NCBI GenBank assembly: GCA_905221605.1
Contig: CAJNDS010001225.1
Location: forward strand, 273,501-337,500
Length of the DNA: 64,000 bases
From: Symbiodinium natans
Taxonomy: Eukaryota; Sar; Dinophyceae; Suessiales; Symbiodiniaceae
Reading direction: 5' to 3'
The notes below the pieces were generated by a model, which ran no database searches, had not been told where the DNA came from, and worked only from the letters and a program-made list of their open reading frames with translations. Of the stretch, positions 18,638 to 27,027 are shown piece after piece. A program made the translations under genes and the position numbers. How positions within the stretch are numbered: the stretch's first letter is position 1; each line of letters starts with the position of its first letter.

Positions 18638-21600
18638 AGGGGGAGATGAGACGGCTAATGCGGGATTGGATAAAGGTTCTGCAAGTCCCTCATCACCATC
18701 AACACCCAATCAGGTCCTTGCTGAAGCGTTAGAAGTGCTGAAATCTATGAAGCTGTCATCAGCGCAGTCAGCATCAAGCGGGGATCCCAGTGTTCGAATG
18801 TTATGTGGCTCTGGGTTGTTTCAGCAGGAAGAGAGAGTGGCATTGGTGGATACAGCTGCTACGCATCTTGTGCGGACGCTTTTTCCATGGGAATGTTTAC
18901 CTGACACTACTGTTATGGTGCAAAGCGCGCTGGGTGGTGTGACAATGAGGATTACAGAGAAAGGGACTTTGATTAGGGAAGACAATGGGCCCCTGATTAT
19001 CCCTCTCTGGTTGATTTTGGAGTTTGGGGCGAACCTCACTGTGATCAATGGGATGTGTCACGTGGGTGCAAAATCTTCGCTGGACCAGCTCTTGTGGTTT
19101 GAACATGGCTGTTTGGTTATGGAGTACAAAACAGCTGAAAAGATGGTTTTGCATGCTGAAAGGCAGCGTGCGTCTTGGTCCCATTCTCAATGGAGGAATG
19201 GAAGGGCGGACTGTGGAGTCGGTTCGTCTGATGCCACGTTGTTGCCGAAGCAGGGAGAAGGCCGAGGAGTGTGCGTTCTACATGTGGCCAGGGTCTCTGA
19301 CACCAATGAGTGTTCAGGAATGGGCATGTTGGACTCGGGAGCATCACATCCTCTCAGATCACTTCGTCCTGGTGAACAGCTTCCGCAGCAAAAGGTGTTG
19401 GTGTCTTTAGCTGTTGGATCTCGGGAGATGTGTATTACCCCAGGCGGGACCCTGGTAACTCCTGAAATGGTAGATCCACTAGTGCCAATTGGCAAAGCGA
19501 GCGCTTTGGTTGGTCTCAGAGTTCAGTGGCGTGGTGGCAAGTGCACAGCCTCACATCCTGTTCTGGGGGAACTTCGCGTTCGTGATCTGAATGGGTGCCC
19601 TTGTTTGGAAAAGGAAGTGGCGCTTCAGATCATTGATGAAATGGATTGGTGTTCACCAAAGCAAGCATTGAAGGTGGCACGTATGGTTCAAGGGTGTCCG
19701 AATACGGACAACGAGGTGGCCGTAAAAGCGTCGTTGCAAAGCGCAGCGCGGACAGCGTCAGCGAATGAGGAGGAGTTCGTCCAGGCATGCTGGCGATTTC
19801 TTCGGTGGTATTATGGGGATACACCAGAAAAAATGCTGATGGAGCTGTTGCCACGTGGAGATATTGCGGCGTTGCCTTTCAACCGTCATAAAAGGAGACG
19901 GCTGGCACGAGCAAAAAGGGTGGTGGTACACCTATTTTCGGGAAAACAAAAATGGCATTTTCCCAGTCGGGATGTGGAGGTACTGGAGCTGGATTTGAAG
20001 AAAGGCGGTGACCTACATAATTCGAGCGTCTGGAAGTATCTTCTGCATCTGGCGGCTGAAGGAAAGGTGGTTGCTGTGGTTGGAGGACCTCCATGCAGGA
20101 CAGTGTCAAGGTTGAGAGGTGAAGACGGCGGTCCACCTGTATTACGCCGGCGCTGTGGGCCTGAACGGTTGGGATTAAAAAGTCTTCCTTGGCCACATCA
20201 AGAATTAGCTCAAAAGGATGGTGTTTTACTTCTGAAGATGCTTTTCCTATATGACGTGGCGGTGCATTCAAGGTGTGGAACTGCTGAGGTCATCAATGGA
20301 AGTTCTGTCTTCTTTGGCATGGAAAGTCCTGGGGACCCTGAACTCATAGGGAAAGATTTCTCTCAGAACGGCAAAACGGTCTTGAGTGCTGAGGATCTGG
20401 TGGATGGTTCTCAGGAAGGGTTCTCAAGTCCTACCTTCTGGAGTTGGCCAGAGGTGAAAAGCTTTTGTGAGCGTTATGGAATGTACGCTGCACATTTTGA
20501 TCAAGGAGCATTGGGACATGCTCTGGTGAAACCTACGACTTTCCTGGTGTCTGATATGGAACTATGGGAATCGTTGGAACAGGTTCGCGTGGTTGTTCCG
20601 TGGTCGGCAACATTCGCTTCTACCCTGGAAGAGCGTATTGGACAATCCTCCATATGGGCGCGATGGGCGTTTGGATTGGTTAAAAGAATACGTCACAGGT
20701 TGGCAAAATGGTTGCATGAGAGCGATGCTGAACGGGAAGCTATGGTGTTAAAAAAGGAAGAACGAGAAGGAACGTTACGGAGGTTGACAGCTGAGGAGCG
20801 AGCTTTCCGTGACCATTGCCTAAGGGGGCATATTCCTTTCAGACGTGATTGTCAAATCTGTGTGTCTGCCGCTGGAAAGGAGCGTCGCCATTTGAGGCGG
20901 AAACATGGGGATGCCTACACTTTATCATTGGACTTGGCGGGTCCATACAAGTGTTCAAAGGATGCTCACCAGCAAAAGCCACGACACGCTGTCATTGGTG
21001 TGTATCAGTTTCCAATGTTGGATCCCAATGTGGGTCGCCCTCCAGAAAAGGAGGAAGATGCGGATGAGGTGGAAGATCAGGTGGCAGATGAAGGTGCTGG
21101 TGTCGGAGAATGGTTAGGCGATGCAGTCGCTAACTTCGAAGAGGAAGACTCTGTGCCGGTGGAACCTGCGCCAGTTCTGGAGGCAGAGGTGTTGAAAATC
21201 CAAGCTTCTGAAAAATCCTGGAAGGAACTGACCCAACCTGTCCGTATGATCAACTTCGTTATGGTGGAGCCGATTGTGGATAAACAGCAAACAACTGTTT
21301 TGTCGGCGGTTCAAAGAATGATGGTGCGCTTGCAGAGACATGGGTATCCGGTGCTGAGAATCCACTCAGATCGAGCGGGGGAGTTTGTCAATGCACGCTT
21401 CCGGTCCTTTTGTGAAACTCGTCTGATATATAGGACCACTGGTGATCCTGGCGTCCCGCAAACAAATGGGCGCGCTGAAGCATGTGTGGGTTTATTCAAA
21501 CGTGGTGTGAGGTCGCTCTTAAAGGAGGCGCGACTCGGGCCGGCGTACTGGGCACTAGCTGCTCGCCATTGGTCAATGTTACGGTGGCAGAAAGCGGAAA

Positions 21601-23699
21601 GGGAGTTGGGGTTAAACCCCAAAGCATTGCTTCCCTTTGGTGCTCAGATTCAAGTCAAACGTCGTCCGTGGGAGTTGCTGGGTCCGGATGGAACAAAGAA
21701 AGGTCGGCAATGGGTCGATCGTACGCAGCCTGCGCTTCTTTTAGGTCCATGCGATGACCTACCTGGTGGTTATTGGGTGGAAGCTCAAGGGACTGCAAAG
21801 GATCCGGATGAACTGGTGTTATTTCCCTGCGCTACGATTTTTTCCAATATAAAGGAACCGCCTGAATTGGAGTTGGAAGGGGTGGTAGAAGAACAGGAGC
21901 CTTCTCCTCCAGAGCATCGTCTCAAGGGGAAAAAACCGGCGCTTCGGTTTCGCCATCGGTTGATTGAAAAAAGCCCGGCCTCTTCACTGCGTGGTCATGT
22001 GGGCTCCTTGCGCTTGCTTCGCAAGCGGGGGGAGAGTCCGCCCTTAGAAATTTTCGAGGATGACATGCAGGGTCTGGGGGAGCTGGAAGAAAATGCAGAT
22101 GTTGAGGACAATGTTCCTGGTGATGAGTATTGGCCGACTTGCTGTTCTCCTCATGAAAATGCTTATTTGGTCTGCAAAAGTGAGACTGCCGAGGATGGAA
22201 CACAGTTGGAAAAAGAAGAGCAAAAAGCCAAGTCAATGTATGAAAGGTCTATGTATGATTACGTGGACTGTGAGGAGCTTTTGGAAGGGATTGTATACCC
22301 AAAGAGGGTGAATCGAAGAGGTGGTATCAACAATTGGTGCACAAGTACGCGAGCTCTGGTGTTGGGCCACTATACTCATGGCGGAGTGTGTGGTATTACA
22401 AAAGAGACTCATCGAAGGCCATGGCTATGTCGTTATCTGGCATCATTCGTGAGGCACCACAATCCTGAAGCCAAATTTTCTGCTCTTCAGATCTCGTGCA
22501 ATGCTCCGGTATCATTGCATAGGGATAGTCACAATGAGAAGCATTGCTGCAATTATGTGTGTGGCTTTGGTGACTACAAAGATGGTCAGCTGTGGGTTGA
22601 GGATGAAAAGGTTTTAGAGGAAGGAGCTGAAGTGGTGGAGCAATCCTATGGGAAGAAAGTCTTACCTGGAAAATTGGTCGATATCCACTGGAACTTCATG
22701 TCGTTCTTTCCGAGAAAACTGCATGGTCCTATGCCTTGGAAAGGGAACAGGGTATCCCTGACAGGGTACACACCTGTTTTTATGGAGCGTTTGAGCTACA
22801 AGGATAGGTGCTATCTTCTCCAATGCAAGTTTCCTCTTCCGGAACCACAAGCTGAAGAAGGTGAAAAAAGGAAACGGTTAAAAATGACGTTGAAAGAGAC
22901 CTCGCTGGACGACCTTGCAGAGGAAGTCGACTACGCTGTGTTCGAAGCGCATCAATGGGCTCTAGAGGAGCATTTGAGTATTCGACTCCTAATTGCTGAA
23001 CAGGAATGTTGCGTTTTGGACGAGTTCCATGGATCGGCCAATGAGTCGAATGGGGAAAAAGGATCAGAGACTAGAGAATGGCTGGTTAAAGCAAAAAGGG
23101 CTGAGGAACGGCTCTCGAAGTTTTTGGTCAAAGCAGCTCAAGTTCAGCAAATGGTGCAAGAAAATACCGCGCTTGAGGCAGCAGAGGAGGTTGAGTTCCT
23201 GCAAACAAAAACAATCCCTACACAAGAAGCCATGCAAGAGCTGGAAAAGTGGAGGGAATCATTGTCGGACGAGGTGACGTCTTTGGTGAAAGAGTTGGAG
23301 GTGGTGGAACCAACAACTCAAGAAAAGCTGGATAAATTGGCGGAAGAGCCTAATGCACCGGTGATTGAGTACGTTCCCAGTCTGGTGGTGTTTACCCGGA
23401 AGCAAGGGACAGGGAGGCGACGTGCCCGTATCTGTGCATGTGGAAACTTTATTTCGTCAACGGCAGCTACAGAATATGAAGGGCCGAGGTCCCTCAGTCG
23501 TCACTCGCTGTACGCTCCTGGTTTAGATTCAACTACATTCAGGTGTCAAGTGAGGCACGCAGCATATATGGTGTGGATCATCGCTGGCTTAGACATTTCC
23601 AAAGCTTTTCTGACGGCGCCGATGAATAGGGCACAAAGAGAAGGGCGTTTGGTGGTGGTGCAGCCCCCAAGGGCGGCGGGCCCCCAAGGGCGGCGGTGA
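18540..23699 (+). CDS. pol: Pol polyprotein, main part: protease x2, DNMT-like, integrase, 2OG-dioxygenase-like, start of RT
   Basis: 1719 codons from an in-frame ATG at 18540, probably translated by frameshift from gag. Order by residue: aspartic-protease-like motif DTAATH (D104) and a second DSGASH (D265), each followed by a similar LP...V...G...GTL pattern; methyltransferase-like 455-720; integrase zinc motif H759-x4-H764-x6-C771-x2-C774 and catalytic D798, D944, E980 (D,D-35-E); acidic insert ~835-900 between the first two Asp; dioxygenase-like 1255-1435; coiled-coil-like 1510-1600; RT start with ARICACGNF (~1629-1637) and GLDISKAFLTAP (D1685). The frame ends in RAAGPQGRR because of a 17-bp tandem duplication just before the stop; RT continues in the next frame. 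Replication of the element is the family role; the two extra enzyme domains are discussed separately. Confidence 0.9.
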   Translation: MWTQTLRGIGLKGILKGGKGAKWGNAKKAEVAEGGDETANAGLDKGSASPSSPSTPNQVLAEALEVLKSMKLSSAQSASSGDPSVRMLCGSGLFQQEERVALVDTAATHLVRTLFPWECLPDTTVMVQSALGGVTMRITEKGTLIREDNGPLIIPLWLILEFGANLTVINGMCHVGAKSSLDQLLWFEHGCLVMEYKTAEKMVLHAERQRASWSHSQWRNGRADCGVGSSDATLLPKQGEGRGVCVLHVARVSDTNECSGMGMLDSGASHPLRSLRPGEQLPQQKVLVSLAVGSREMCITPGGTLVTPEMVDPLVPIGKASALVGLRVQWRGGKCTASHPVLGELRVRDLNGCPCLEKEVALQIIDEMDWCSPKQALKVARMVQGCPNTDNEVAVKASLQSAARTASANEEEFVQACWRFLRWYYGDTPEKMLMELLPRGDIAALPFNRHKRRRLARAKRVVVHLFSGKQKWHFPSRDVEVLELDLKKGGDLHNSSVWKYLLHLAAEGKVVAVVGGPPCRTVSRLRGEDGGPPVLRRRCGPERLGLKSLPWPHQELAQKDGVLLLKMLFLYDVAVHSRCGTAEVINGSSVFFGMESPGDPELIGKDFSQNGKTVLSAEDLVDGSQEGFSSPTFWSWPEVKSFCERYGMYAAHFDQGALGHALVKPTTFLVSDMELWESLEQVRVVVPWSATFASTLEERIGQSSIWARWAFGLVKRIRHRLAKWLHESDAEREAMVLKKEEREGTLRRLTAEERAFRDHCLRGHIPFRRDCQICVSAAGKERRHLRRKHGDAYTLSLDLAGPYKCSKDAHQQKPRHAVIGVYQFPMLDPNVGRPPEKEEDADEVEDQVADEGAGVGEWLGDAVANFEEEDSVPVEPAPVLEAEVLKIQASEKSWKELTQPVRMINFVMVEPIVDKQQTTVLSAVQRMMVRLQRHGYPVLRIHSDRAGEFVNARFRSFCETRLIYRTTGDPGVPQTNGRAEACVGLFKRGVRSLLKEARLGPAYWALAARHWSMLRWQKAERELGLNPKALLPFGAQIQVKRRPWELLGPDGTKKGRQWVDRTQPALLLGPCDDLPGGYWVEAQGTAKDPDELVLFPCATIFSNIKEPPELELEGVVEEQEPSPPEHRLKGKKPALRFRHRLIEKSPASSLRGHVGSLRLLRKRGESPPLEIFEDDMQGLGELEENADVEDNVPGDEYWPTCCSPHENAYLVCKSETAEDGTQLEKEEQKAKSMYERSMYDYVDCEELLEGIVYPKRVNRRGGINNWCTSTRALVLGHYTHGGVCGITKETHRRPWLCRYLASFVRHHNPEAKFSALQISCNAPVSLHRDSHNEKHCCNYVCGFGDYKDGQLWVEDEKVLEEGAEVVEQSYGKKVLPGKLVDIHWNFMSFFPRKLHGPMPWKGNRVSLTGYTPVFMERLSYKDRCYLLQCKFPLPEPQAEEGEKRKRLKMTLKETSLDDLAEEVDYAVFEAHQWALEEHLSIRLLIAEQECCVLDEFHGSANESNGEKGSETREWLVKAKRAEERLSKFLVKAAQVQQMVQENTALEAAEEVEFLQTKTIPTQEAMQELEKWRESLSDEVTSLVKELEVVEPTTQEKLDKLAEEPNAPVIEYVPSLVVFTRKQGTGRRRARICACGNFISSTAATEYEGPRSLSRHSLYAPGLDSTTFRCQVRHAAYMVWIIAGLDISKAFLTAPMNRAQREGRLVVVQPPRAAGPQGRR
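19902..20699 (+). other. Cytosine-C5 methyltransferase-like domain within Pol
   Basis: Pol residues ~455-720. HLFSG (464-468) matches motif I, VLELDL (481-486) the acidic motif II position, GGDL (489-492) motif III, and VVGGPPCRTVS (513-523) motif IV with catalytic-type C519. MESP (E595) could serve as motif VI and GQSSIWARWAFGLVKRI (701-717) resembles motif X. A QxRxR motif VIII is not obvious, so activity is uncertain. Retrotransposon-borne DNMTs are, to my knowledge, already reported in dinoflagellates and a few other eukaryotes. It lies between protease and integrase. Confidence 0.65.
22302..22844 (+). other. 2OG-Fe(II) dioxygenase-like domain within Pol
   Basis: Pol residues ~1255-1435, between integrase and RT. 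The double-stranded beta-helix signature is present: VSLHRDSHN with H1327-x-D1329, GQLWVE (1349-1354) as the next strand, a distal H1395 in KLHGPMPW, and R1404 nine residues on in GNRVSLTGYTP. These are the metal-binding HxD...H and the 2-oxoglutarate-binding Arg of the superfamily. The substrate is unknown; DNA/RNA base oxidation (AlkB- or TET/JBP-like) is an inference from context only. Confidence 0.65.
23663..23696 (+). repeat. 17-bp tandem duplication that breaks pol
   Basis: Two perfect adjacent copies of a 17-bp GC-rich word (GCCCCCAAGGGCGGCGG) at 23663-23679 and 23680-23696. Seventeen is not a multiple of three, so the extra copy shifts the frame and the stop TGA follows at 23697. A single copy would keep the frame continuous into the downstream RT. 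Confidence 0.9.
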
Positions 23700-25435
23700 A
23701 ATTGGGTCTTTGCACAAAGGAGGAGCGGTGGATTGTGCGGAAAGCCTTGTACGGTTTGGCCGAAAGTCCTGCAGCATGGGTGGAGTGGCGAGACCAACGT
23801 CTTCAAGGCATGTCTTGGGTGTCAAAGGATGGACAAGCAATGAGCTTTCAGAGGTCCGACCCAAGTCTGTTCCTTATTATGGCACAAGAGAAGCCGGAAG
23901 GTGCAAGCAAGTTGGTAGGGACAATGGGTCTTTACGTGGATGATTTTTTGATGGCTGGGACTATGACAGTGCTCCGGGAAGCCTTGGAACAGATCAGGAA
24001 GGAGTGGAAAACTTCTGAACCCGAGTTCTGTGGTCCAGGCTGCGGTGATGGATGCCTGAAGTTTTTGGGTGTCCAAATCTGGTATCGAAATGGCAGCTTC
24101 TTTCTCAACCAGGAGGACTTCGTGAGAGATTTGCTGAACCGAAGAGGGTATCAGATTGATGAAACTGGAAAAGGTAGTAACCTGCCAATGGTGAAAGAAA
24201 CTCCAGGTGAAGAAGAGGAGGTGGATATTCCTTCCTTGCGAGCGGCTCAAGGTGCCGTAGGGGAGTTCCTCTGGGTGGCAATCAAAACTCGACCTGATTT
24301 GGCTTTCTGCACAAGCCAGTTGTCTTTGTGGACATCCCGAAGGCCGCGATTTGTGGTTAAAAAGGCTGAGGAGGTATTTCGATACCTTGCTGCAACTCCA
24401 ACGTTAGGCTTGACGTTTGGAGCAATCGCAACATGCGAAAAAGAAAGGAATGAGGTGTTGCGTTATGGGCGAGGCGTCAAGGTGGTGGAGTCCTACGCGG
24501 ATGCTAGCTTTGCAGCAGGTGAAAACGAAAAGAGCCACTCAGGAGCGGTGGTGGTTTGGGGTGATTGTCCAGTGATGTGGGCAACGCAGAGACAATCAAC
24601 GGTGGCTTTAAGTACTGCTGAAGCTGAATTACATGCGTCTATAGAGGGAGCAACGATGATTCAGTCGTGCACCCCTATAATTGCCGCTTTGGTTGGAACG
24701 GGTGAAGAATCGCTGCAAAAAGTGCTGTATACAGATTCGGTTTCGACGTGCTCAATCATTCAATATCCTGCTGGAAGCTGGAGGACAAGACACCTGAGAA
24801 TTCGAGCAGCCGGTGTCAGGTCTCTGGTGGACCGTGGTTACATGGTGATAGCGCATCTTCGCGGTGAGTATATGATCGCTGACCTGTTGACAAAATTGAT
24901 GAGTGGACAGGTGTGTGCAAAGCAAAAGGCACTTTGGGGTCTCCAACTGTTGGTGCAAGGAACTGACTTGAAAAGGGCCTCTCTTGCAATGGCGGTCATG
25001 ATGGTGGCTGCATCCCTGCAAGGGATGGCAACTGGTGGAGAAGAAGTGTCAACTGCTGGTTTCTTTTGCTCAGAAGAAGGGGTGTGCAAGGTCGCCAACA
25101 CATCTACGGTTATGGTTCTGGCTCAAGGTATTGAAATGGTTATCAACAATTCAGACCTTGTTGCGTATTTGGTGGCAGCAATTACACTCTGGGAATTGGC
25201 ATGGTGCCTCTTTCGGCGGCTGTATAAATGGCTGTGGATCCAGAAAGTGGTGGTTATTCCTGCGAGTGCCACTTTGTATACAACAGTGGGTGGGAACTGT
25301 ATGCACGCAAGCAGTGACTGTGATGTTCTGCGATATTCACAGCCCAGGGCTAAGACGCTTTGTAAGCATTGCCTCAAGGATGGCTGGGTGGTGAATGCTG
25401 AGTTCCTTGGTGAGGAACGGGCCGCTGGAACGTAA
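23696..25435 (+). CDS. pol: Pol, 3' part: reverse transcriptase palm, RNase H and C-terminal tail
   Basis: About 579 codons continuing RT in the shifted frame. It has no start codon of its own (first codon GTG) and in this copy would not be reached by normal decoding. RT motifs: RKALYGLAESPAAW (15-28), SDPSLFL, and the catalytic YVDD (80-83). RNase H: D269 (SYADAS), E309 (STAEAEL), D347 (YTDS), D396 (MIADLLTK). Beyond RNase H there is an unusual tail with two hydrophobic segments (around 428-446 and 487-506, the latter long enough to span a membrane), then C535, H537, C542, C556 and C559, a possible zinc site (GNCMH...DC...LCKHC). Ends at TAA 25433-25435. Confidence 0.9.
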   Translation: MKLGLCTKEERWIVRKALYGLAESPAAWVEWRDQRLQGMSWVSKDGQAMSFQRSDPSLFLIMAQEKPEGASKLVGTMGLYVDDFLMAGTMTVLREALEQIRKEWKTSEPEFCGPGCGDGCLKFLGVQIWYRNGSFFLNQEDFVRDLLNRRGYQIDETGKGSNLPMVKETPGEEEEVDIPSLRAAQGAVGEFLWVAIKTRPDLAFCTSQLSLWTSRRPRFVVKKAEEVFRYLAATPTLGLTFGAIATCEKERNEVLRYGRGVKVVESYADASFAAGENEKSHSGAVVVWGDCPVMWATQRQSTVALSTAEAELHASIEGATMIQSCTPIIAALVGTGEESLQKVLYTDSVSTCSIIQYPAGSWRTRHLRIRAAGVRSLVDRGYMVIAHLRGEYMIADLLTKLMSGQVCAKQKALWGLQLLVQGTDLKRASLAMAVMMVAASLQGMATGGEEVSTAGFFCSEEGVCKVANTSTVMVLAQGIEMVINNSDLVAYLVAAITLWELAWCLFRRLYKWLWIQKVVVIPASATLYTTVGGNCMHASSDCDVLRYSQPRAKTLCKHCLKDGWVVNAEFLGEERAAGT

Positions 25436-25615
25436 ACTTTTTCAAGTGCGAGGTGAAGAAATCCTCAATGGTAAGGGATTCGGCCAATGAGCTGAAGGTT
25501 CGTCCTGGATGACGTAAAACCATAATGTGCATTCCAAGCAGTTGGCTGCTGCCTAAATGGCAGTTTTTGGCCAAAGGTCTGCACCTCCAATGTGTGTCCT
25601 AGGAAACCCTAGGAC
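25436..25615 (+). other. Untranslated 3' region of the copia element
   Basis: Between the pol stop and the polypurine tract. Contains the short palindrome CCTAGGAAACCCTAGG at 25599-25614, immediately before the purine tract. No open frame of note. Confidence 0.6.
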
Positions 25616-25623
25616 AGGGGGAG
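25616..25623 (+). promoter_or_regulatory. Polypurine tract
   Basis: AGGGGGAG directly abuts the 3' LTR, the expected place and composition for the plus-strand primer. Confidence 0.8.
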
Positions 25624-25834
25624 TGCGGAGCTGCAGTTGGTATTGTAGAAAGGAGTTGGTGTTGGAAGTTGAAGGGTCAATGCACCCGGTAATCTTATTG
25701 GCTCAAGACTGGGCCATGCGCCTGGTAGCAAAAAGAAGTTTAGTTTTGGGTTCTTGGTGTTTGCTGGTTGGTTCAGGGTGAAACCTCTGGCGACTGTTTG
25801 GGTTGATTCCCTTCCCCTTTCGGTTGCCCCCGTA
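25624..25834 (+). repeat. 3' LTR of the copia element
   Basis: 211 bp, TGCGGAGC ... CCCCCGTA, identical to the 5' LTR apart from a 5-bp insertion near 25741-25745. Followed directly by TAGGGTTTAGGG. The spliced-leader-like stretch recurs at 25686-25707. Confidence 0.93.
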
Positions 25835-26085
25835 TAGGGTTTAGGGTCGAGGGCTTAGAGGGTTTATAGGGTTTAGGGTTTACATAAAGGGCTGATGCGG
25901 TTTCGGCTTTGCGGCTTAGAGGGCTTGTAGGGTTTAGGCTTTCGATAGTCTTACCCTAAGGCTCCAAGGACTCTTGTTTTAGGGTTTGTGGGCCCAAAGG
26001 CCTTTTTGGCCTACTTTGAGCCTCAGGGTTAGGGCCTATAGGTCTTAGAGGGTTTATGGGGTTGAGGGTTAAAGGAGTTTATAGG

Positions 26086-26159
26086 GCACTTGAGGGGCTT
26101 CTAAGTGTGTTACAAGTGCAGTTCTTATTGTTTCATATAAGTACCATGAACCTCCAAGG
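26086..26159. mobile_element. Family A element, right half
   Basis: GGGCACTTGAGGGGCTTCTA ... AAGTACCATGAACCTCCAAG. The left half is missing or replaced by decayed heptamers. Confidence 0.5.
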
Positions 26160-26274
26160 AGTGGGTTCAGAGCACTTCATGAGGCTTATAGTGTTTGGGC
26201 TTTGGAGGGCTGATAAGTCTTAGAGGGCTTAGGGTTTAGAGGGGCTCAAAGGACTCCGCGGGGCCCAGGGTTCG

Positions 26275-26350
26275 GGTTTAGGGTTTAGGGTTTAGGGTTT
26301 AGGGTTTAGGGTTTAGGGTTTAGGGTTTAGGGTTTAGGGTTTAGGGTTTA
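26275..26350 (+). repeat. TTTAGGG interstitial array
   Basis: About eleven perfect units. Confidence 0.9.
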
Positions 26351-26595
26351 ATCCTCCAAACACAGACTACAAAGTGCACAACTTATTTTTCTTTCGGGTC
26401 AAAGGGTTGAGTCATAGGGTTTACAGGGTTTGTAATCCAGGGTTTAGGGCCCCTTCCCAAAAAACTACACTCACTAACCTATCAACGCCTGACAACCCTT
26501 CAAGAACCCTCGAAGCCCTAAGAAATCATGAAAGCAGCAGAAACCCTAAACCCCAAGAGCCGTAACACACACACCCACACCCCAACACCAGCCCC

Positions 26596-26870
26596 ATATC
26601 CAAAACCCTAAAACCCCAAAACCCCAAAACCTAAAACCCTAAAACCCCAAAACCCCAAAACCCCAAAACCCCAAAACCCCAAAACCCCAAAACCCCAAAG
26701 CCCCAAAACCAAAAAAAACCGAAACCCCAAAACCCCAAACCCGCAACCCTGAACCCCAAACCCCAAACTGCAAAACCCCAAAACCCAAAACCACAAACCC
26801 TAAAACCCAAAACGCCAAACCCCCAAAACCCCAAAACCCCAAAACCCCAAAACCCCAAAACCCAAAACCC
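26596..26870 (-). repeat. CCCCAAAA octamer arrays
   Basis: Blocks of CCCCAAAA at 26641-26704 (about eight units, nearly perfect) and 26821-26860, joined by irregular CCCAAAA and CCCTAAA words. The octamer equals the telomere repeat of hypotrich ciliates, but here it grades into CCCTAAA variants on both sides. Confidence 0.9.
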
Positions 26871-27027
26871 AAAACCCTAAACCCTAAACCTCCCCCAAAA
26901 GCCCCGAACTCTGCTTGGACCCCCGGCAGCCAGCGCCGGCAGCTGCTGCTCGAAACTTTGCCTCGCGCGTGGGCGAGGTTCAGGTGCCCCAATGAGGGTT
27001 TAGGGGTTTAGGGTTTAGGGTTTAGGG

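Larger units (their letters stand above)
16006..25834 (+). mobile_element. Ty1/copia LTR retrotransposon with DNMT-like and 2OG-dioxygenase-like domains
   Basis: 9.83-kb element bounded by direct LTRs (16006-16211 and 25624-25834). The 5-bp TAGGG occurs just outside both ends (16001-16005, 25835-25839), consistent with a target-site duplication, although TAGGG is part of the host repeat. A primer-binding site follows the 5' LTR and a purine tract precedes the 3' LTR. The order is Gag, protease-like x2, methyltransferase-like, integrase, dioxygenase-like, RT, RNase H. Integrase before RT is the copia (Pseudoviridae) order. The LTRs differ only by a 5-bp indel, so insertion looks recent. Pol is broken by a 17-bp duplication at 23663-23696, so this copy is probably non-autonomous. 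The Gag and Pol style fits copia elements of dinoflagellates, from memory of the family. Confidence 0.92.

Noticed and set aside
19902-20699. Methyltransferase-like domain as a host or bacterial gene captured whole
   Set aside because: It lies in one continuous Pol frame with no start, stop or composition shift at its edges, so it is part of the element rather than a separate gene.
26641-26704. Ciliate (hypotrich) origin from CCCCAAAA repeats
   Set aside because: The octamers grade into CCCTAAA variants and standard stop codons are used in all genes seen; TTTAGGG dominates.
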